42,261 nucleotides of DNA from an uncultured Clostridia bacterium (GCA_946550725.1 CAMNQX010000018.1:1-42261); one strand, 5' to 3'. Positions 7,539 to 16,147 are shown, numbered from the stretch's first letter. Notes: generated by a model not told the origin, from the sequence alone. Numbers and translations are program-made.

Positions 7539-8996
7539 TTAGCCCGCTTTCCGCCAGGCCCGGGGGGAGAGCATGATGAGCAGGGGGAAGATCTCCAGCC
7601 GCCCCACCAGCATATCCACCATCAGCACGATCTTGGAAAGTGCGGTGAAGCAGGAGTAGTTTCCCGTAGGCCCCACCAGACCCAGACCGGGGCCGATGTT
7701 GTTGAGGCAGGCCAGCATCCCGGTGAGGTTGGTCTCCAGAGACAGGCCGTCCAGGGAGAGCAGGAGCAGGGAGACGATCGTGATGGCACAGTAGGCGGAC
7801 ATATAGGTGTTGACGCCCTGGAGGGTGTCTTCGCCAATGGCCCGGCCGTCCAGCCGGACCAGGTTGACGCTGCGGGGATGGAGGAGCTGGCGCGTTTTGG
7901 CCCGCAGGGATTTGACAAGGAGCACCACCCGGGCGCATTTGATGCCGCCGCCGGTGCTTCCCGCCGACGCGCCGCAGACCATCAGCACCACCAGGATGGT
8001 TCGGGAAAGCTCAGGCCAGGCGTTGAAGTCCTCGGTGGCGAAGCCCGTGGTGGTCATGACGCTGGAGACGGCAAAGGCCGCGTGGTGAAGGGCTTCGCCT
8101 ATACTGGGGAACATGGAGGCCACGTTCCAGGTGATCACGGCGATGGAGGTGAGCATGATCCCCACATAGAGCCACAGCTCCTCGTTGTGGAGGACCTGCT
8201 TGAACTTTCGAAGCAGGATAAAGAAATAGACGGAGAAATTCACCCCAAACAGGGCCATGAACACCGTACAGACGGTTTGAATATAGGGGGAATAGGAGGC
8301 CATGGAGTCGTTTTTGATGCCAAAGCCGCCGGTGCCTGCCGTGCCGAAGGCGGTGCAGAGACTGTCAAACAGCGGCATCCCCCCGGCCAATAGAAACAGG
8401 ACGTCGATGACGGTCAGGGCGATGTAGATGCCGTACAAAATGGCGGCGGTCTGCCGCATTTTGGGCACCAGCTTGCTGACGCTTGGGCCGGGGCTTTCCG
8501 CCCGGAGGAGGTGGACAGAGGAGCCGCCGTCCTTGCCCCCCATGGGGACGATGGCCAGCAGAAACACCAAAATACCCATGCCGCCCAGCCAGTGGGTGAA
8601 GGACCGCCAGAACAGCAGGCCCTTGGACATGGGTTCCACCGCGGTCAAAATGGACGCGCCGGTGGTGGTGAAGCCGGAGATGACCTCAAAGAGGGCGTCG
8701 ATATAGTGGGGGATCTCCCCGGCGATGACAAAGGGCAGCGCGCCCACGGCGGACAGCACGATCCACCCCAGAGCGGTGACCAGCATTCCCTCCCGGGCGT
8801 AAAAATGCCGTTTCGCCTTTTGTCCCACCAGGAGTAGAAGCCCGCCCAGGACGGCGGCGACGACCATGGCAAGAAACACCGCGCGCATGGCGTTTGCCTC
8901 GTGATAAATGGCGGAAACCACCACAGAGGGGAACAGAAACACACATTCCAGCAGCAAAAGGAAGCCGAGCAGGCGGGCGATCATCCGACGGTTCAT
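7539..8996 (-). CDS. trkH: Trk/Ktr-type potassium uptake channel subunit
   Basis: The 485-residue integral membrane protein has four pore-loop repeats of the TrkH/KtrB fold. Selectivity-filter segments are visible as SGFTTTGAS, GTAGTGGFG, SSVMTTTGFA and NNIGPGLGLVG. The conserved FWRSFTHWLGGMGILVF helix follows the first filter. It imports K+ (or Na+-coupled K+) across the cytoplasmic membrane, gated by the TrkA/KtrA ring encoded 12 nt upstream. The ATG follows a GGAGGGGG site. The pair is transcribed trkA to trkH, and a hairpin terminator shared with the converging phosphoribosyltransferase gene ends the unit. Confidence 0.95.
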   Translation of the reverse strand: MNRRMIARLLGFLLLLECVFLFPSVVVSAIYHEANAMRAVFLAMVVAAVLGGLLLLVGQKAKRHFYAREGMLVTALGWIVLSAVGALPFVIAGEIPHYIDALFEVISGFTTTGASILTAVEPMSKGLLFWRSFTHWLGGMGILVFLLAIVPMGGKDGGSSVHLLRAESPGPSVSKLVPKMRQTAAILYGIYIALTVIDVLFLLAGGMPLFDSLCTAFGTAGTGGFGIKNDSMASYSPYIQTVCTVFMALFGVNFSVYFFILLRKFKQVLHNEELWLYVGIMLTSIAVITWNVASMFPSIGEALHHAAFAVSSVMTTTGFATEDFNAWPELSRTILVVLMVCGASAGSTGGGIKCARVVLLVKSLRAKTRQLLHPRSVNLVRLDGRAIGEDTLQGVNTYMSAYCAITIVSLLLLSLDGLSLETNLTGMLACLNNIGPGLGLVGPTGNYSCFTALSKIVLMVDMLVGRLEIFPLLIMLSPRAWRKAG

Positions 8997-9008
8997 TCGT
9001 CCCCCTCC

Positions 9009-10373
9009 TCAGTCCGCGAAAATGTCGTCCAGGTCCACGATGGCGCGGCCCTCGCCGGTGACCACGATGAGGGTGTCGCCGGGGTAGAACTTGCTGTCGC
9101 CCTTGGGGAGGACGGTTTTCCCGTTGTGGGTGATGCAGGAGATCAAAATGCCGCTTTTCAGCGGGATATCCTTCAGGGGCTGGCCGCAGTACCGAATCTG
9201 GTCGCCCACGCGGAACTCCATGGCCTCCGCCTGCCCGTCCACGATGGGGTGGAGGGTGAGGAAGCTGCCCGAGCCGTGGGCGGAGGACATGGCCCGCACA
9301 TAGCGCACGATGTTGGCGCAGCACAAGGCCTTGGGGCTGATGATGGAGCCGAGGCCCACCTTGCGGAACAGGTCGGTGTACTCCATGCGGTTGATCTTGG
9401 TGATGACCTTGCCCACCCCCAGATGGTGGGCGAACATGGACAGCACCAGGTTTTCCTCGTCCATGCCGGTGAGGGTGATGACCGCGTCGTAGCTGGTGAC
9501 GCCCTCGGCGGCCAGGACCTCCTGACGGGAGCCGTCCCCTTCGATGATGATGGCCTTGGGGAGAAGCTCCGCCAGCTTGAGACAGCGGTCATGATCCCGC
9601 TCAATGATCTTCACGTTCATCCCGCTCTCGATGCACCGCTTGCCCAGATAGAAGGCGATGCGGGAGCCGCCGATGATCAGGAGGTCGCGGACCTTCTGTT
9701 CTACCAGCCCCAGGTTGCGCACCAGCTGGGCCAGGTCCTCCAGAGCGGCGGTGACGAAGAGGGTGTCGCCCCCCTGGAGCACGAAGGAGCCGCCGGGGAT
9801 GTGCACCCCGTCGTCCCGCTCCACGGCGCACACCAGGACGTTCACCCGGGCGATCTCGTAGAGCTTGTGGAGGGGGATGCCGTCCAGCTTGGAGCCGGCC
9901 GCCACCGGGATGGCCACGATCTCCACCCGCCCCTTGGCGAAGGACTCCCGCTTGAGGACGGAGGGGAACTGAAGAAGCTGATAGGCCTCCAGCGCCGCGG
10001 CGTGTTCGGGATTCACCGTGAGGGAGAGGCCCAGGTCGTCATGCATATAGGTGAGCTGGTCGGAGTATTCCGGGTTGCGGATGCGGGCGATGGTGTGGGC
10101 GGTGCCCATCTTCTTGGCGGTGAGGCAGGTGAGGAGATTCAACTCGTCCCGGCTGGTGGCGGCGATGAGCAGTCCCGCGTGCTCCGCGCCCGCCTCCCGC
10201 AGGGTGGCCATGGACGCGCCGTTGCCCACCACCGCCATGATGTCCATGCGGTCGGCGCTCTGGGTGAGCACCTGAGGGTTGGAGTCTACCATGGTGATGT
10301 CATGTCCCTCGGCGGAGAGCTGGCGGGCCAGAGCCTCTCCCACCTTGCCGTCGCCTACGATGATGATATTCAC
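9009..10373 (-). CDS. trkA: Trk potassium uptake regulatory subunit TrkA
   Basis: The 454-residue cytoplasmic protein has two RCK modules, each an NAD(H)/ATP-binding Rossmann half plus a TrkA-C domain. The first starts MNIIIVGDGKVGEALARQL with a GxGxxG-type loop. The second starts near residue 225 with DLLIIGGSRIAFYLGK and lacks a perfect GxGxxG. It gates TrkH in response to nucleotides. The start is GTG (10371-10373), inferred from the family's MNIIIVG start and a GTGAGG-like site. A good SigA promoter lies 50-80 nt upstream. trkH follows after 12 nt. Confidence 0.95.
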   Translation of the reverse strand: MNIIIVGDGKVGEALARQLSAEGHDITMVDSNPQVLTQSADRMDIMAVVGNGASMATLREAGAEHAGLLIAATSRDELNLLTCLTAKKMGTAHTIARIRNPEYSDQLTYMHDDLGLSLTVNPEHAAALEAYQLLQFPSVLKRESFAKGRVEIVAIPVAAGSKLDGIPLHKLYEIARVNVLVCAVERDDGVHIPGGSFVLQGGDTLFVTAALEDLAQLVRNLGLVEQKVRDLLIIGGSRIAFYLGKRCIESGMNVKIIERDHDRCLKLAELLPKAIIIEGDGSRQEVLAAEGVTSYDAVITLTGMDEENLVLSMFAHHLGVGKVITKINRMEYTDLFRKVGLGSIISPKALCCANIVRYVRAMSSAHGSGSFLTLHPIVDGQAEAMEFRVGDQIRYCGQPLKDIPLKSGILISCITHNGKTVLPKGDSKFYPGDTLIVVTGEGRAIVDLDDIFAD

Positions 10374-10425
10374 AAAGCCTCACGTCCTTTGTCGGATCAT
10401 AGGGAGATCGATCGTACAGTAGCCC

Positions 10426-10453
10426 ATTATACCATACACAGCGGGACTTGCAA
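10426..10453 (-). promoter_or_regulatory. SigA promoter of trkA-trkH
   Basis: Minus-strand TTGCAA (10448-10453), 16 bp, and an extended -10 TGGTATAAT (TATAAT at 10426-10431). Confidence 0.78.
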
Positions 10454-10461
10454 CCCCGACC

Positions 10462-11703
10462 TCAAAACGCGAAATCCCCGTTGATAAACACCGGGACTTC
10501 CCGCCCGTCTGCGGTTTTCCCGGTGATGGACAGGTCGGCGGTGCCCACCATAAAGTCCACATGGGTGATGGAGTCGTTGACCCCCAGGGTGAGAAGCTCC
10601 TCCTTGCTCTTGCCGTCCGCCCCCTCCAGACAGGGATAGGCCTCGCCGAAGGCCAGGTGGCAGGCGGCGTTTTCGTCAAAGAGCGTCTCGTAGAAGAGGA
10701 TCCCCGTGTCCCGGATGGGGGAGTGGAAGGGGACCAGGGCCACTTCGCCTAGATGACAGGCCCCCTCGTCGATGGCGATGGCCTGACGCAAGTATTCCTC
10801 CCCCACCTCCGCGTGGACGTCCACGATCCTGCCGCCCTGGAAGTCCAGGTAGAAGTTCTGGATCAGGTTGCCGTGGAGGGCAAGGGGCATGGCGGCATAC
10901 ACCCGCCCCTCCGCCTTGTCCCGGTGGGGGAGGGTGAAGACCTCCTCTGTGGGCATATTGGCGACAAACTCCAGCCCGGGAATGGTTTTGCACGGTTCAG
11001 CGCCCCCGGCCCAGTAGTGTCCCTGGGGCAGCCCGACGGTGAAGTCGGTGCCCAGGGCGTTTTGATAGTGGAGGGAGACGAACTGATAGCGGTTGAGGAT
11101 GTCCACCACCCGCTTCTGCTCGCCGATATGGTCCTGCCAGCGCTGGGCGGCCTGGCCGTCTCCGGCCACACGGACGGCGTTGAAGATGGCGTCCCACAGC
11201 CGGTCCACGGACTCTGCCTGAGACGCGTCGGGGAACACCTTTCTGGCCCACGCCGGGGTGGCGTAGGCCCCGATGCACCACTGGAGACGGCTGGCCATCT
11301 GGGCGTCGGAATACCGCTTGACAGCGGGATAGCGGGACTTGTTGACCCGGCTGATGCGCTCCGGGTCCACCCCCGCCAGGGCCTCCGGGTCGGAGCCGAT
11401 GATGACCAAATAGGGCGCGTTGAGGTCGGCCAGATGGTCGCAACGCACCTGCTCCCAAGGGTACACCTGGTCAAACACGCTGTCGTCGGCGTGGAGGTAG
11501 CGCAGGCGGGTCAGGGCGTCGTCCCGCCACTCCAGGACCACATCCTTGGCCCCCAGGGCGTAGGCCGCCTCGGCGCACAGCCGCGCCAGGGGCGCGCAGT
11601 CCACATCGGAGCGGAGATTCAGCACCTGCCCGGGCTGGAGGTTGATGCCAACCTCCACCAAAAGCTGGGCGTATTCCTGCAATTTTTCCTCAAAGCTTGC
11701 CAT
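10462..11703 (-). CDS. M29-family aminopeptidase (AmpS/PepS type)
   Basis: The 413-residue cytoplasmic metallopeptidase removes N-terminal amino acids from peptides with two metal ions. The family signatures are clear: NALGTDFTVGLPQGHYWAGG, then NMPTEEVFTLPHRDKAEG (metal-binding Glu and His), and further on SPIRDTGILFYETLFDENAA and NDSITHVDFMVG near the C terminus. Length fits the family. The ATG at 11703 follows AAAGGA by 8 nt; the upstream extension in frame overlaps the preceding gene and is rejected. It lies 22 nt after the WG-repeat gene, probably in one transcript. No hairpin separates it from the trkA promoter, so read-through into trkA is possible. Confidence 0.94.
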   Translation of the reverse strand: MASFEEKLQEYAQLLVEVGINLQPGQVLNLRSDVDCAPLARLCAEAAYALGAKDVVLEWRDDALTRLRYLHADDSVFDQVYPWEQVRCDHLADLNAPYLVIIGSDPEALAGVDPERISRVNKSRYPAVKRYSDAQMASRLQWCIGAYATPAWARKVFPDASQAESVDRLWDAIFNAVRVAGDGQAAQRWQDHIGEQKRVVDILNRYQFVSLHYQNALGTDFTVGLPQGHYWAGGAEPCKTIPGLEFVANMPTEEVFTLPHRDKAEGRVYAAMPLALHGNLIQNFYLDFQGGRIVDVHAEVGEEYLRQAIAIDEGACHLGEVALVPFHSPIRDTGILFYETLFDENAACHLAFGEAYPCLEGADGKSKEELLTLGVNDSITHVDFMVGTADLSITGKTADGREVPVFINGDFAF

Positions 11704-11725
11704 ATGATCAGTCCTTTCTGATGGG

Positions 11726-13015
11726 TCACTCCTGATAGGGTTTGTCGGTTTCCACAAAAATGCCCCGCTGGTCGGTCCATCCCACCTGGAAGCCCAGGGC
11801 CTTGCCCACGTCGCGCAGCCGGAAGTAGGTGTGTCCGCCGCCGTTGGCGTCGGTGATGACAAAGGAGCGCAGGGGCGTTCCCTCACCGTCAATGAGCACA
11901 ACGTTCCCCTCGGCGCCTACGCAGTCCTGGGGCCCGCTGTATGGCGTGTTGCCCTCCGAACCGTTGGGGGTGTAGGGCTTGCCGGTTTCGACGAGCACGT
12001 TTTTTCCGTTCCAGCCTACGTCGAAGGAGTTCAAGACCGCCGCCAGGTCCCGGAGCTTAATATAGTTGGTGTCGTTGCCGTTTTCATCCTTAAGGGCGTA
12101 CATCTGGAACTCCACGGCCTTGCCGTCTACCTCCACCGTCTGGGTGGAGGGATAGGCGGTGGCTCCCCAGGTGCCCCAAGGGATGACAGGGGGCGTGTCC
12201 TGCCAAGCGGGGTCCTTCACCAGACCGAAGCGGTCGCCCTTCTGTACATACCAATAGCGGCCCGGCTGATGATCCGGACCTTCGGTGATCCAGCTGGCGT
12301 AGTCGTACTCATAGGGGATGACCACGGTCCCGTCTTTGTCCACAAGGCCGCACTTGTCCCCCTGCCATTCCACGGCCAGATTAAACCGGTCATAGTCGTA
12401 AGAGCTGTCAAAAACAGACGTGTCTTCCGGCGGCTCCACCACGCGGCCCTGAGTGTCGATGTACCAGGTGAGGTCGGTGTGGTAGTCCCACACATAAGCC
12501 ACACCGCCGTGAAAATCGCTCACATCGCCGTATTCCGGGCCAAGGTGAGCCACGATGGCACCGGTGGGGTCGATCAGGTAGTAGTCCAGATAGGTATATT
12601 CCGCATAGGGCGGGGCATAGGGCCGCTCCAGCATGGCCACGGCCACCCCGTCGTGGAAGTCTCGGGCAACATCCCAGACCAGGGGAACGACCACCTGGCC
12701 GGTTCGGTCAATGTAGCCGTCCTTGCCGTCCTTGGACACACCCGCCAGCCCCTCGGAGAAGGGGCCCATGTCGTCAAATTCCTCCACCAGTGTCCCCGTG
12801 CCCATGTCGTAAAGGGCGGGGACAAACCCGTCCTCATCCAGCGATACGCTCAGCCAGTCCAGTTCCGGGACGTAGACATAGCCCAGCTCGGAGGCAAACC
12901 GCACCTCCTCCGGCAGCCAGAGGATCTCCGCTTCCTGCGCGGCGGCAGGAGCGGCAACAAGCCCCAAACACAGGACCGATGCCAGTGCCAACGCCAAATA
13001 TTTCTGTAGAGACAT
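11726..13015 (-). CDS. Secreted WG-repeat protein with two C-terminal stalk (CuAO-N-like) modules
   Basis: The 429-residue protein has a signal peptide (about 1-26, cleavage near AAA-QEA). A WG/KWG-type beta repeat region (about 30-270) follows, recognisable from GLAGVSKDGKDGYIDRTGQV and KCGLVDKDGTVVIPYEYDY. Two modules resembling the copper amine oxidase N-terminal 'stalk' domain end the protein (about 291-347 and 368-429), marked by NYIKLRDLAAVL and TYFRLRDVGKALGF. Such modules occur in many secreted clostridial proteins and probably mediate surface interactions; no enzyme activity is implied. ETGKPY joins the modules and recurs in the peptide-binding protein at 18.6 kb. The gene has its own SigA promoter and precedes the aminopeptidase. 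Confidence 0.82.
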   Translation of the reverse strand: MSLQKYLALALASVLCLGLVAAPAAAQEAEILWLPEEVRFASELGYVYVPELDWLSVSLDEDGFVPALYDMGTGTLVEEFDDMGPFSEGLAGVSKDGKDGYIDRTGQVVVPLVWDVARDFHDGVAVAMLERPYAPPYAEYTYLDYYLIDPTGAIVAHLGPEYGDVSDFHGGVAYVWDYHTDLTWYIDTQGRVVEPPEDTSVFDSSYDYDRFNLAVEWQGDKCGLVDKDGTVVIPYEYDYASWITEGPDHQPGRYWYVQKGDRFGLVKDPAWQDTPPVIPWGTWGATAYPSTQTVEVDGKAVEFQMYALKDENGNDTNYIKLRDLAAVLNSFDVGWNGKNVLVETGKPYTPNGSEGNTPYSGPQDCVGAEGNVVLIDGEGTPLRSFVITDANGGGHTYFRLRDVGKALGFQVGWTDQRGIFVETDKPYQE

Positions 13016-13049
13016 GAAAGACCACCCTTTCTCATTTCAGGCTTCCACT

Positions 13050-13078
13050 ATTATAATCTTCTTTGACGGAATTGTAAA
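13050..13078 (-). promoter_or_regulatory. SigA promoter of the WG-repeat/aminopeptidase unit
   Basis: Minus-strand TTTACA (13073-13078), 17 bp, TATAAT (13050-13055). Confidence 0.82.
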
Positions 13079-13094
13079 CGTCCCGAATTGGGGA

Positions 13095-13123
13095 TTGCGA
13101 AACGGGGAAGGATGGTGTATAAT
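13095..13123 (+). promoter_or_regulatory. SigA promoter of the SRP RNA
   Basis: TTGCGA (13095-13100), 17 bp, TATAAT (13118-13123). The predicted start near 13130 lies just before the 5' strand of the RNA's closing helix. Confidence 0.85.
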
Positions 13124-13130
13124 AGCTTCG

Positions 13131-13449
13131 TCTTACCCCGCTCGGTTGCGGGGCAAGGTCGCACTAGTCGGGGAGTTAGCGGTGCCCTGTACCTGCAACC
13201 CGCTCCAGCAGGGATGAATCCCGGCCCCCGGACTCTTTTTGTTTCGTCTGCCCTCCATAAGCGGCGATGAAGGATCGGTCCCGCGCAAGGCGGAGTCGTG
13301 AACCGTGTCAGGTGGGGAACCAAGCAGCACTAAGCGGCCAACCGCTTGTGCCGCGGGGGTGCCGGACCCGAGCTGGCTGTGGAGGTAACGGGGGTAGAAA
13401 GGGCTTCAAAGGCCGGTGTGCGGCCGTGCCCTGCAACCGGGCTTTTTTT
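13131..13449 (+). ncRNA. ffs: Signal recognition particle RNA, large Firmicutes type
   Basis: The RNA scaffold of SRP pairs with Ffh to target nascent membrane proteins. Its Alu-like 5' domain contains GGGGAGTTAGCGGTGCCCTG. The S-domain hairpin contains GTGTCAGGTGGGGAACC followed by AAGCAGCACTAAG, a GGAA tetraloop with the conserved asymmetric loop. The 5' end (about 13140-13164) pairs almost fully with the 3' end (about 13418-13442), closing the long rod, and a T7 run (13443-13449) ends it. About 310 nt is somewhat longer than the usual ~270. Ends are inferred from the promoter and the T-run. It lies upstream of dnaX, a neighbourhood seen in other Firmicutes. Confidence 0.93.
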
Positions 13450-13639
13450 GGGGCAACACCCCGCAACGTCGTCTTCGGCGCTTCGCGGATCTTTTGCCCC
13501 GCAGCTTCGTTGTGATTTCTTGAAATAAACCAATTATTTCTGCGAACTCACGCCTTGCTGCGAGACAAGATCTCTCGCGAATCGCTCTCGCCGAGTTGCG
13601 CGGAGTTGCCCTGAGTTTTTTCCGGGAGGTGAGGAGGGA
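13450..13639 (+). other. Structured dnaX leader region
   Basis: This 190-bp gap holds no gene I can support. It contains several pairings: GGGGCAA (13450-13456) with TTGCCCC (13494-13500), and GCGAGA (13560-13565) with TCTCGC (13573-13578). An AT-rich patch at 13510-13540 offers a weak promoter, TTGTGA-N17-ATTATT (13510-13538). The dnaX ribosome site GAGGAGGG is at its end. Confidence 0.4.
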
Positions 13640-15313
13640 ATGTACCAGGCCCTTTACCGCAAATACCGGCCCAAAACCTTTGAGGAAGTGGTGGGCCAGG
13701 ACCATATCACCCGCACCCTCCGCCGCCAGGTGGCGGAGGGGACGCTGTCCCACGCATACCTCTTTACCGGCACCCGGGGCACCGGGAAAACCAGCTGCGC
13801 CAAGATCCTGGCCAAGGCGGTGAACTGCCTCCACCCCAACGACGGCGACCCCTGCAACCGGTGCGACGCCTGCGTGGGGCTGGACAGCGGCGCGATCATG
13901 GACGTGGTGGAGCTGGACGCCGCCTCCAACAACGGCGTGGACTACATCCGCGCCCTGCGGGAGGAGGCGGTGTACACCCCCGGCAGCGTGAAAAAGCGGG
14001 TGTATATCATCGATGAGGTACATATGCTCTCCGCCGCGTCCTTCAACGCCCTTTTGAAGATCATGGAGGAGCCGCCGGAGCACCTGATGTTCATTTTGGC
14101 GACCACGGAGCTGCACAAGGTCCCCGCCACCATCAAGTCCCGCTGCCAGCAGTTCGCGTTCAAGCGTATCCTGCCCGGGGATATCGAAGGGCGGCTCCTT
14201 TGGGTGGCGCAGCAGGAACACATCGACCTCACCCCCGGCGGCGCGGCCCTACTGGCCAGGCTGGCGGAGGGAGGGATGCGGGACGCGCTGTCCCTGCTGG
14301 ACCAGTGCCGTTCCGCTTCCAACGGGGTGGACGAGGACGCCGTCATCCGCGCCCTGGGCATGATGGGCAACGTGGAGACCGCTAAGCTCCTTGGCTCTCT
14401 GGCGGCGGGCGACACCGCCGCCGCCCTCACTACGCTGGGAAACCTCTACGGGGCGGGGAAGGACATCAAGACCCTGCTGGGGGAGTTGTCCGCCCTGTGC
14501 CGCGACCTCCTGATCCGCAAGACCGCGCCCCAGGCCGCGTCCTCCCTGCTGACGGGAGGGTATGATGACGCCACCCTGCGGGGCCTGTCCGAACAGCTCA
14601 CCGCGCCCCGGCTCATCCAAATGCTGACGGTGCTGCAGGAGACCCTGGGGGAGTTGCCACGCAGCGCCAACCCCCGCACCGACGCGGAGCTGTGCTTCAT
14701 CCGCCTGGGAGACGAGAGCCTGGACGGCAGCGCCCTGGGCCTGTCCGCCCGGGTGGCCCGGCTGGAGACCATGACGGCTTATCCCACCCCAGCCCCGGCG
14801 GCGAAGCCTGTCCCGGCGGCGGAACGGCCCACCCCGGCCCCGCAGCCCAAGGGACCGGAGACCCCTCCGCCTCCCCCGGCGGACCTCTACGAGGACGACG
14901 CGCCGCCTCCCTGGGAGGAGGAGCCGCCCCCCGTTCCGGAGGAGCCGACGCGTCCGGCGAAGGCGGCGGAACCGCCTGTGTCCGCGCCCGTACCCGCGCC
15001 TGTGGCGGACGACGGCTTTTGGACCGCCTTTCTGCCCGGGCTGAAGCCTCTGCTGTCCCCGGCGGTGTGGCCCTTCGTGTCCAACCCGGCCATGACCACC
15101 GGAGCGTTGGCGGGAGACGTGCTGACCCTGGAGGCCAAGGTGGGGGTCACCAAGGCCATGATCGACAAGCCGGACATTCTGGACGTGATCGCCCAGGCGG
15201 CGTCCGCCCGGTTGGGCAGAGCGGTGACAGTCACCGTGTCCGCGCCCCCGCCCAAGGTGGGGAATATGGAGGACCTGTTTGCCCTCGGCCAGCAGTTGGG
15301 CGACGGGCAGTAA
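13640..15313 (+). CDS. dnaX: DNA polymerase III subunits gamma and tau
   Basis: The 557-residue clamp-loader ATPase loads the sliding clamp and, as tau, organises the replisome. The AAA+ core is intact: Walker A GTRGTGKTS (about 44-52) and a zinc knuckle with Cys at about 63, 72, 75 and 78. The Walker B region is DEVHMLSAASFNALLK, and sensor 1 is TTELHKVPATIKSRCQ with the arginine finger. Domain III follows to about residue 370. A Pro/Ala/Glu-rich linker (about 375-450) and a C-terminal tau-like domain (about 455-557) complete it. The start follows GAGGAGGG. ybaB follows after 28 nt. Confidence 0.97.
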   Translation: MYQALYRKYRPKTFEEVVGQDHITRTLRRQVAEGTLSHAYLFTGTRGTGKTSCAKILAKAVNCLHPNDGDPCNRCDACVGLDSGAIMDVVELDAASNNGVDYIRALREEAVYTPGSVKKRVYIIDEVHMLSAASFNALLKIMEEPPEHLMFILATTELHKVPATIKSRCQQFAFKRILPGDIEGRLLWVAQQEHIDLTPGGAALLARLAEGGMRDALSLLDQCRSASNGVDEDAVIRALGMMGNVETAKLLGSLAAGDTAAALTTLGNLYGAGKDIKTLLGELSALCRDLLIRKTAPQAASSLLTGGYDDATLRGLSEQLTAPRLIQMLTVLQETLGELPRSANPRTDAELCFIRLGDESLDGSALGLSARVARLETMTAYPTPAPAAKPVPAAERPTPAPQPKGPETPPPPPADLYEDDAPPPWEEEPPPVPEEPTRPAKAAEPPVSAPVPAPVADDGFWTAFLPGLKPLLSPAVWPFVSNPAMTTGALAGDVLTLEAKVGVTKAMIDKPDILDVIAQAASARLGRAVTVTVSAPPPKVGNMEDLFALGQQLGDGQ

Positions 15314-15341
15314 GAAAAGATAGGAAAGGGGAACCGAAGCG

Positions 15342-15689
15342 ATGGCAAAAGGATTTGGAAGCCGCGGCATGGGCGGCATGGGCGGCGGCATCAACATGAA
15401 CATGATCAAAAAAGCCCAAAAAATGCAGGAAGATATGCAGAAGATGCAGGAGGAGTTGGAAAACGCCACCTATACCGCCACGGCGGGGGGCGGCGTGGTC
15501 ACCGCCACGGTGAGCGGCAAGCGGGAGATCACCGCCCTGGAGATCGACCCCGAGGCGGTGGACCCCGAGGATGTGGAGATGCTCCAGGACATGATCATCG
15601 CCGCGGTCAACGAGGCCCTGCGCACCGCCGAGACCGCCGCGGCGGAGGGGATGCAGAAGATCACCGGCGGGCTGAACCTGCCCTTCTGA
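15342..15689 (+). CDS. ybaB: YbaB/EbfC nucleoid-associated protein
   Basis: The 115-residue small DNA-binding protein forms tweezer-like dimers. It begins with a Gly/Met-rich stretch, then NMIKKAQKMQEDMQKMQEEL (the long first helix), the conserved ALEIDPE strand and the DMIIAAVNEAL helix. Length and position directly after dnaX match the widespread dnaX-ybaB arrangement. The usual third gene, recR, is not next; a DUF1653 gene takes that place. The start follows an AAAGGGG site. Confidence 0.95.
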   Translation: MAKGFGSRGMGGMGGGINMNMIKKAQKMQEDMQKMQEELENATYTATAGGGVVTATVSGKREITALEIDPEAVDPEDVEMLQDMIIAAVNEALRTAETAAAEGMQKITGGLNLPF

Positions 15690-15693
15690 GGCC

Positions 15694-15945
15694 GTGAGAG
15701 AGGTCCAGATCAACCGGGTCTACCGCCATTTTAAGGGGGACTACTACCTGGTAGTAGACATAGCCCGCCATTCGGAGACGGGGGAGGACTATGTGGTCTA
15801 CCGCAAGCTCTACGGCGACGGCGGGCTGTGGGTGCGGCCCCTGACCATGTTCCTGGAGCCGGTGGACAAGAAGAAATATCCCGACGCGAAGCAGACCTAC
15901 CGCTTTGAGCTGCAGGACATTGAAAGCGTTGCGGGACATGAATAG
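15694..15945 (+). CDS. DUF1653 family small protein
   Basis: The 83-residue protein matches the DUF1653 pattern: VYRHFKGDYYLVVDIARHSE, then VVYRKLYGDGGLWVRPLTMF. Its function is unknown. The start is GTG (15694), 4 nt after the ybaB stop, so translation is probably coupled to ybaB; the ribosome site would lie within the ybaB end and is weak. It closes the dnaX-ybaB unit, where other Firmicutes carry recR. A strong hairpin terminator shared with the converging tRNA-Leu gene follows. Confidence 0.88.
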   Translation: MREVQINRVYRHFKGDYYLVVDIARHSETGEDYVVYRKLYGDGGLWVRPLTMFLEPVDKKKYPDAKQTYRFELQDIESVAGHE

Positions 15946-15961
15946 AAGGGAACAGACAACG

Positions 15962-15995
15962 AAAAAAGAGACACGCATTTGCGTGTCTCTTTTTT
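15962..15995. terminator. Bidirectional terminator, AGAGACACGC family (copy 1)
   Basis: A 15-bp stem with loop ATTT, starting in six A and ending in six T. It serves the dnaX unit on the plus strand and tRNA-Leu on the minus strand; its last T is the complement of the tRNA's terminal A. Confidence 0.93.
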
Positions 15996-16081
15996 GGTGC
16001 GCGAGGCGGGAGTCGAACCCGCACGTCCTTGCGAACACTGGCACCTGAAGCCAGCGAGTCTACCAATTCCACCACTCGCGC
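15995..16081 (-). tRNA. tRNA-Leu (anticodon CAG)
   Basis: The 87-nt class II tRNA has acceptor GCGCGAG/CTCGCGC fully paired, anticodon stem CTGGC/GCCAG with loop TTCAGGT, a long variable arm and a T arm with GTTCGAC. The discriminator is A and CCA is encoded. It decodes CUG, the major Leu codon in this GC-rich genome. A SigA promoter lies just upstream and terminator copy 1 directly downstream. Confidence 0.97.
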
Positions 16082-16118
16082 GACGTTTTCCAAGGGCTTT
16101 GCCCTCAGCGCAAGAGTT

Positions 16119-16147
16119 ATATTACCATGCCCGACCCGCGATGTCAA
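16119..16147 (-). promoter_or_regulatory. SigA promoter of tRNA-Leu
   Basis: Minus-strand TTGACA (16142-16147), 17 bp, TAATAT (16119-16124). Confidence 0.85.

Noticed and set aside
13051-13533. Short open frames across the SRP RNA region on both strands
   Set aside because: They overlap a clearly recognisable SRP RNA with promoter and T-run and have no ribosome sites or protein signatures.
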